Part shown: positions 58,330 to 64,000 of the stretch, in pieces
Layout of the letters: each line of letters begins with the position of its first letter
Numbering within the stretch: position 1 is the first letter of the stretch
Source: Pseudoduganella aquatica
GTDB lineage: Bacteria > Pseudomonadota > Gammaproteobacteria > Burkholderiales > Burkholderiaceae_D
Direction: 5' to 3'
DNA: 64,000 nt
Assembly: GCF_009857595.1 (NCBI RefSeq)
Contig: NZ_WWCU01000014.1
Span: forward strand, 1 to 64,000
Program-made: the position numbers and the translations under genes
Notes under the pieces: model-generated
Told to the model about the DNA's origin: nothing
The model's database searches: none
Seen by the model: only the letters and a program-made list of their open reading frames with translations

Positions 58330-59201
58330 ACGCGCTCCGAAACCTTGGCGCCGAACAGGCCGCGCGGCATAAAGAACAGGATCAGCAGGATCAGCACGAA
58401 GGGCACCGCGTCCTTGTAGGCGGACGAGATGTAGCCCGCCGTCATGGCCTCGGCGATGCCCAGTATCAGTCCGCCCGCGATGGCGCCCACGCCGCCGCCC
58501 AGGCCGCCCAGCACCGCCGCCACGAAGCCCTTCAGGCCCAGCATGATGCCCGCATCGTAGGAGGTGTAGGTGATGGGCGCGAGCAGCGCGCCGCCGACGG
58601 CGCCCAGCAGCGCGGCCAGGCCGAAGGACAGCAGCAGCACGCGGCGCGTGTTGATGCCCACCAGCTGCGCGGCCAGCTTGTTGTGCGAAGTAGCCAGCAT
58701 GGCCTTGCCCAGCAAGGTGCGGCCGAAGAACCAGCCCAGCGCCGCCACGATGGCGATGGTTACGCCCAGCACCCACAGGCTTTGCGGCAGCAGGCTGGCG
58801 CCCAGGAACTGGATCGGCGTGTCGCCCGAGAACGCGGGCAGTGTGTGCGTGCCCTTGCCCAGCCAGATCTGCACCAGGCCGCGCACCACAAGCGAGGCGC
58901 CTATGGTGATGATAATGAGCGTGACCACCTGCGCGTTCTGCGCCGGTTCGATCACCGCTTTTTCCATCACCAGGCCCACGATGGCGGTGAGGATGACGGC
59001 GCCGATAATGGCCAGCGGCAGCGGCACGCCCGCCCCCGCCATCATCGCCGCCAGCATCCCGCCCAGCATGATGAATTCGCCCTGGGCGAAATTGATCACG
59101 CCGCTGGTGTTGTAGATGATGGTAAAGCCGAGCGCCGCCAGTGCATAGGCGGAACCGACCGTCATTCCCGAGTACAGGAATTGCAGGAATTGGGCGAGCA
59201 T
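58326..59201 (-). CDS. Branched-chain-type ABC permease (LivH-like)
   Basis: A 291-residue permease with eight or so helices; LGFTIIYNTSGVINFAQGEF near the N-terminus and GLKGFVAAVLGGLGGGVGAI near the C-terminus are standard LivH segments. It is encoded 12 bases after the binding-protein gene and overlaps the livM-like gene, forming one transcript. Confidence 0.95.
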   Translation of the reverse strand: MLAQFLQFLYSGMTVGSAYALAALGFTIIYNTSGVINFAQGEFIMLGGMLAAMMAGAGVPLPLAIIGAVILTAIVGLVMEKAVIEPAQNAQVVTLIIITIGASLVVRGLVQIWLGKGTHTLPAFSGDTPIQFLGASLLPQSLWVLGVTIAIVAALGWFFGRTLLGKAMLATSHNKLAAQLVGINTRRVLLLSFGLAALLGAVGGALLAPITYTSYDAGIMLGLKGFVAAVLGGLGGGVGAIAGGLILGIAEAMTAGYISSAYKDAVPFVLILLILFFMPRGLFGAKVSERV

Positions 59202-59213
59202 GATGGACTCCGC

Positions 59214-60362
59214 TTACTTGGACAGCTGCCAGTCGCCGTTCTTCACTTCAACCATGCGGAATGCCGACAGGTCGAGGCCCATGTGGTCCGTCGCGCTCAT
59301 ATTGAACACGCCGGTGGTGGACACGAAGCCCTTGGTCGTCTCCAGCGCGTTGCGCACTTTTTCCTTGTCGGTGCCGCCGGCGCGCTTGATGGCGTCCACC
59401 GACAGGTTCAGCGCGTCCAGCGCGTAGCCGCCAAAGGTGGACGGGTCGATCTTGTAGCGGTCCTTGTAGGCCTTGTCGTAGCCGACGACGATGGCTTTCT
59501 GCGGATCGCTGGCCGGCAGCATCTGGCCGATCAGCAGCGCAGGCGTAGGCAGGCGCACGCCTTCGGCAGCCTTGCCGGACAGCTTCAGGTACTCGTCCGA
59601 CGCCACGCCGTGCGACTGGTACATCGGCAGCGCGGTCATGCCCAGCTGGCCGTAGTTCTTGGTCACGACCGCCGGGCCCTGGCCCAGGCCGAACACGAAC
59701 ACCGCCTGCACGCCGGCGGTGTTCTTGATGCGGGTCAGCTGCGCGGTGACGTCGGTGTCTTTCGGGCCGTAGGTTTCATCGGCCACCAGGGTAATGCCGT
59801 ACTTGGACGCGACAGCCTGCGATTCCTTGCGGCCCGATGCGCCGAAGCCGCTGGTCTCGGACAGCAGGCCCACTTTGCTGATGCCGCGCTTCTTCATGTC
59901 CTCGAATACCTTTTCAGCGGCCATGCGGTCGGTGTGCGGAGTCTTGAAGACCCACTTTTTCACCGGGTCGATAATGACCACCGCGCCCGCCAGCGAAATA
60001 AAGGGCAGGCCCGCCTTGTCCACCAGCGGGGCCATGGCCATGGTGGCGCCGGTGGTGGTGCCGCCTATCAGCACATCCACCTTGTCGGACTCGATCAGGC
60101 GCTTGGTGAAGCCGTTGGCCTTGGCGGCGTCGCTGCCGTCGTCGTAATGCACCAGCTCCAGCTTGCGGCCCAATACGCCGCCCTCGGCGTTGATCTTCTC
60201 AACATACATCTGCAGCGTTTTCAGCTCGGGGTCGCCCAGGAAGGCGGCCGGGCCGGATACGGACAGCACGGAACCGATCTTGATGTTCTGCGCCATGGCG
60301 CTGCCGGCGGCGAGGACGAGGGATGCGGCAATAACGGTCTTCTTCAGGATATTCGCGAACAT
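59214..60362 (-). CDS. Periplasmic substrate-binding protein of the paa-linked ABC importer
   Basis: A 382-residue type I periplasmic binding protein (LivK/aromatic-acid type). Signal peptide MFANILKKTVIAASLVLAAG ends near AMA. The mature start IKIGSVLSVSGPAAFLGDPE and VLIGGTTTGATMAMAPLVDK line the cleft. Proteins of this clade bind branched-chain amino acids, urea or aromatic acids. Embedding between pathway genes makes phenylacetate or a related aryl-acid the likely ligand; that is inference. GGAGA precedes the ATG. Confidence 0.9.
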   Translation of the reverse strand: MFANILKKTVIAASLVLAAGSAMAQNIKIGSVLSVSGPAAFLGDPELKTLQMYVEKINAEGGVLGRKLELVHYDDGSDAAKANGFTKRLIESDKVDVLIGGTTTGATMAMAPLVDKAGLPFISLAGAVVIIDPVKKWVFKTPHTDRMAAEKVFEDMKKRGISKVGLLSETSGFGASGRKESQAVASKYGITLVADETYGPKDTDVTAQLTRIKNTAGVQAVFVFGLGQGPAVVTKNYGQLGMTALPMYQSHGVASDEYLKLSGKAAEGVRLPTPALLIGQMLPASDPQKAIVVGYDKAYKDRYKIDPSTFGGYALDALNLSVDAIKRAGGTDKEKVRNALETTKGFVSTTGVFNMSATDHMGLDLSAFRMVEVKNGDWQLSK

Positions 60363-60388
60363 TTTTTGTCTCCGTAGTTTTAGGTGCC

Positions 60389-60415
60389 GGGGTCAGTCCC
60401 GTCGGGACCGACCCC
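60389..60415. repeat. GGGGTC palindrome between thiolase and binding-protein genes
   Basis: GGGGTCAGTCCCG faces CGGGACCGACCCC with one mismatch, right after the thiolase stop codon. It has no T-run in the direction of transcription and only one copy here. It looks like a second palindromic repeat family or a transcript-stabilising hairpin between two genes of one operon. Confidence 0.5.
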
Positions 60416-60420
60416 AGTTT

Positions 60421-61626
<1,206 letters not shown>

Positions 61627-61635
61627 CATCGTTCC

Positions 61636-62961
61636 TCAAACTAACTTGGGTCGTTTATCGATTACACGCTTGGCCTTGCCAGTCATCGTGCGTTCGATGC
61701 TGTTGGCTGCCAGCAGGCTAACACGGGTGCTCACGCCCACATAGGTCTTGATGGCATGTTCCAGCTCGCGCGCCAGCGCTTCCACTTCGTTGGAGGTGAG
61801 CTTGCCGGTCCACTCGGGGCGCACTTCGCCGATCACGTCCAGCTTGTCCAGGTGGCCGTCGCGGCTCACCACCAGCTGGTATTGCGGCGCCAGCTTGGGC
61901 ATCTTGCAGATCAGCTCTTCGATCTGCGTGGGGAACACGTTCACGCCGCGGATAATCATCATGTCGTCCGAGCGGCCGGTGATCTTGCCGATGCGGCGCA
62001 TGGAGCGCGAGGTGGGTGGCAGCAGGCGCGTGAGGTCGCGCGTGCGGTAGCGGATAATGGGCAGCGCTTCCTTCGACAGCGAAGTGAATACCAGTTCGCC
62101 GTCCGAACCGTCGGGCAGCACTTCGCCGGTTTCGGGGTCGATGATCTCGGGGTAGAAATGGTCTTCCCAGATCACCGGGCCGTCTTTCGACTCGATGCAT
62201 TCGCTGGCCACGCCCGGCCCCATCACTTCGGACAGGCCATAGATGTCCACCGCGTCGATGCCGGCGCGCGCTTCGATCTCGCCGCGCATGGCGTCCGTCC
62301 ACGGCTCGGCGCCGAAGATGCCCACTTTCAGCGAAGAATCGGCAGCGTCCATGCCCTGGCGCTGGAACTCCTCGATGATGTTCAGCATGTACGACGGCGT
62401 GACCATGATGATGGACGGCTTGAAGTCCTGGATCAGCTGCACCTGCTTCTCGGTCTGGCCGCCGGACATGGGGATGACGGTACAGCCCAGGCGCTCGGCG
62501 CCGTAGTGCGCCCCCAGGCCGCCGGTGAACAGGCCGTAGCCGTAGGAGATGTGCACCATGTCGCCTGCACGGCCGCCCGCTGCGCGGATGGAACGCGCCA
62601 CCACATTGGCCCAGGTGTCGATGTCGTTCTGCGTGTAGCCCACCACGGTGGCCTTGCCGGTGGTGCCGCTGGACGCGTGGATGCGCACCACTTTCTCGCG
62701 CGGCACGGCGAACAGGCCGAAGGGATAGTTGTCGCGCAGGGTTTTCTTGTCGGTGAAGGGGAACTTGGCCAGGTCGGCCAGGGTCTTCAGGTCGTCCGGA
62801 TGCACGCCTTTTTCGTCGAAAGCGGCGCGGTAGTGCGGCACGTTTTCATACGCATGCTTGAGCGTCCACTTCATGCGTTCCAGTTGCAGCGCCTGCAGCT
62901 CGTCCTTGCTGGCGCGTTCGATAGGCTCCAGGTCAGCTGGGGCGGGATTGCGTTGAACCAT
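61636..62961 (-). CDS. paaK: Phenylacetate-CoA ligase PaaK
   Basis: A 441-residue AMP-forming ligase that activates phenylacetate to phenylacetyl-CoA, the entry step. P-loop ASSGTTGKATVVGYT is near residue 98, the adenylate motif is GVFGAEPWTD-like (GIFGAEPWTD), and the C-terminal swivelling domain starts about residue 345 (GKITGRSDDMMIIRGVNVFP). GAGGAG lies 7 bases before the ATG. It follows paaI after 45 bases. Confidence 0.97.
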   Translation of the reverse strand: MVQRNPAPADLEPIERASKDELQALQLERMKWTLKHAYENVPHYRAAFDEKGVHPDDLKTLADLAKFPFTDKKTLRDNYPFGLFAVPREKVVRIHASSGTTGKATVVGYTQNDIDTWANVVARSIRAAGGRAGDMVHISYGYGLFTGGLGAHYGAERLGCTVIPMSGGQTEKQVQLIQDFKPSIIMVTPSYMLNIIEEFQRQGMDAADSSLKVGIFGAEPWTDAMRGEIEARAGIDAVDIYGLSEVMGPGVASECIESKDGPVIWEDHFYPEIIDPETGEVLPDGSDGELVFTSLSKEALPIIRYRTRDLTRLLPPTSRSMRRIGKITGRSDDMMIIRGVNVFPTQIEELICKMPKLAPQYQLVVSRDGHLDKLDVIGEVRPEWTGKLTSNEVEALARELEHAIKTYVGVSTRVSLLAANSIERTMTGKAKRVIDKRPKLV

Positions 62962-63006
62962 TGCTGTCTCCTCGTGTTCGAGTTCTGCTGATTTTTGCTT
63001 GATTAT

Positions 63007-63480
63007 CTAGCCTTGTTGCGGCGCCACTTCACCGCTGACGCGGTGCGATTTGCCACGGAACAGGGCGATGATGCGTCCGTCCTGATTGCTGACCTTGACG
63101 TCGTAAATGCCGCTCTTGCCGGCCAGCGCCTGCTCCACGGCTTCCGCCGTCAGCAGGTCGTGATGGCGGCCGGGGGCCAGGTACTCTATCGTGCAGCCGG
63201 CGCCCACCGTGTTTTGGTTGTGGCTGTTGCACGCGAACGCGAAGGCGCTGTCCGCCAACGCGAAAATAAAGCCGCCGTGGCAGGTCTGGTGCCCGTTCAG
63301 CATGTCGTCCCGCACCGGCATGGTCATGCGCGCGTAGCCGGGCCGGATCTCGGCCAGCAGCATGCCCATGGCCTGGGTGGCGCGGTCGCGCGAGTACATC
63401 GCGTCGCCGGCGGCCTGGGCCAGCGCCTGCGCTTGGGCAGGATCATGGGCAGCGGATAAAACTGGTGCGTCTTTATGCAT
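63007..63480 (-). CDS. paaI: Hydroxyphenylacetyl-CoA thioesterase PaaI
   Basis: A 157-residue hot-dog-fold thioesterase. Catalytic segment NGHQTCHGGFIFALADSAFA with Asp in ALADSAF is typical. PaaI recycles CoA by hydrolysing ring-hydroxylated phenylacetyl-CoA that blocks the pathway. The ATG at 63480 overlaps the end of paaH by 8 bases, which favours this start; the frame is open upstream only inside paaH. Confidence 0.95.
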   Translation of the reverse strand: MHKDAPVLSAAHDPAQAQALAQAAGDAMYSRDRATQAMGMLLAEIRPGYARMTMPVRDDMLNGHQTCHGGFIFALADSAFAFACNSHNQNTVGAGCTIEYLAPGRHHDLLTAEAVEQALAGKSGIYDVKVSNQDGRIIALFRGKSHRVSGEVAPQQG

Positions 63481-64000
63481 GAAATTTGGCTCCCGATGCC
63501 TGTTTGCGGCGCAGCAGCGGCGACACGCGGTAGCGGTCTTCGCCATATGCGGCTGCGAGGTTGGTCAATACGGTGGCGATGCGCTCGACGCCGACGGCGT
63601 CCGCCCATGCCAGCGGGCCGCGCGGATAGTTCACACCCTTCTGCATGGCGGTGTCCGCGCCTTGTGCGCTGCACACGCCCTGGTTGACGGCGTCCGCCGC
63701 CTCGTTGGCCAGCATGGCCACGGTACGCATCACGGCCAGGCCGGGCACGTCGTCCAGCTTCGTCACGGCAAAGCCGGCGGCCTGGAACAGGCCCACCACG
63801 GCGCTGTACGCTGCTGCGCTGCACTGGTCGGCGGCGGCGATGGCGATGCGGGTGGCTTTGCCGTAGTCCTGCGCCAGGTCGAACACCACCGTGTCCGGAT
63901 GCTTGTTGTCGGCCGCGCGCTCGGTCGCCGTGCGGCCATCGGTAAGATAGATGGCGGCGCCGTTGCAGTGGAAGGCCGGAGCATGCTCCTGGCTTTGAGC
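63473..64000 (-). CDS. paaH: 3-hydroxyadipyl-CoA dehydrogenase PaaH (C-terminal 175 residues, cut by window edge)
   Basis: The visible part holds the end of a 3-hydroxyacyl-CoA dehydrogenase: VVFDLAQDYGKATRIAIAAA, then the second C-terminal domain with DDVPGLAVMRTVAMLANEAA, GVNYPRGPLAWADAVG and a basic tail (SPLLRRKQASG). Two 3HCDH C-domains are usual for PaaH. It oxidises 3-hydroxyadipyl-CoA to 3-oxoadipyl-CoA, the substrate of the thiolase in the same operon. The NAD-binding domain lies outside the window. Its stop overlaps paaI. Confidence 0.9.
   Translation of the reverse strand, partial: AQSQEHAPAFHCNGAAIYLTDGRTATERAADNKHPDTVVFDLAQDYGKATRIAIAAADQCSAAAYSAVVGLFQAAGFAVTKLDDVPGLAVMRTVAMLANEAADAVNQGVCSAQGADTAMQKGVNYPRGPLAWADAVGVERIATVLTNLAAAYGEDRYRVSPLLRRKQASGAKFHA

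Overview
The window is GC-rich, densely coded chromosomal DNA of an aerobic, Gram-negative betaproteobacterium. The gene repertoire best fits the Oxalobacteraceae (Massilia/Duganella/Telluria group): an SWIB protein with a histone-H1-like Lys/Ala tail, a DUF1841 protein, small paired c-type cytochromes, a CoA-dependent phenylacetate pathway and many exported proteases. The taxonomic placement is inference from gene content. No tRNA, rRNA, CRISPR array, transposase, integrase or phage gene was seen.

Layout. 1-5.9 kb: the end of a small membrane-protein/CcsA-like pair, a NitT/TauT-type ABC importer on the minus strand, then ffh and the SWIB gene on the plus strand. 6-12.2 kb: two tandem alkaline-phosphatase paralogues (one has lost its metal ligands), a lytic transglycosylase coupled to proS, and rppH. 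12.2-17.1 kb: a RutE-type reductase, DUF1841, two cytochromes c, and a moxR-GNAT-VWA operon. 17.1-28.9 kb: a small RTX/DUF4214 protein, then the potassium region kdpE-kdpD-kdpC-kdpB-kdpA-kdpF plus an extra 30-codon ORF, a divergent exported protein, a TorF-type porin and a degenerate receiver protein. 29.1-33.7 kb: parE-parC (topoisomerase IV). 33.7-43.2 kb: a Lys/Ala-rich exported protein, an M64 peptidase, an extracellular cyanophycinase, an AstE/aspartoacylase-like enzyme with a YfcC carrier, a GNAT, an NTF2-like protein, argH and an ACT-domain protein. 43.8-53.0 kb: an M4 protease, an M24 peptidase and a DUF1800-DUF1501-RTX metzincin operon. 53.1-64 kb: a minus-strand phenylacetate operon, paaH-paaI-paaK-paaJ/pcaF, then a complete five-gene branched-chain-type ABC importer, then paaY-paaZ.

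How it works together. The clearest units are potassium scavenging by Kdp, phenylacetate degradation with its own probable uptake system, and a run of extracellular protein and peptide hydrolases. The kdp operon and the nearby porin have nearly superimposable promoter regions (44 of 67 positions identical, with the TTTACA-type box and the GATAAG box at identical spacing). This suggests one K+-limitation regulon that includes an outer-membrane channel.

The intergenic space is dominated by one palindromic repeat family (GTAGGGCGGGTTAGC...GCGTAACCCGCC). It occurs at eight loci, mostly as head-facing inverted pairs, always 3' of at least one gene and twice inside operons. Its form is that of REP/BIME elements. 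Other points worth a second look are a LexA-box-like site overlapping the parE promoter, an acidic Gly/Asp tract in ParC, and the pseudo-phosphatase next to its active paralogue.
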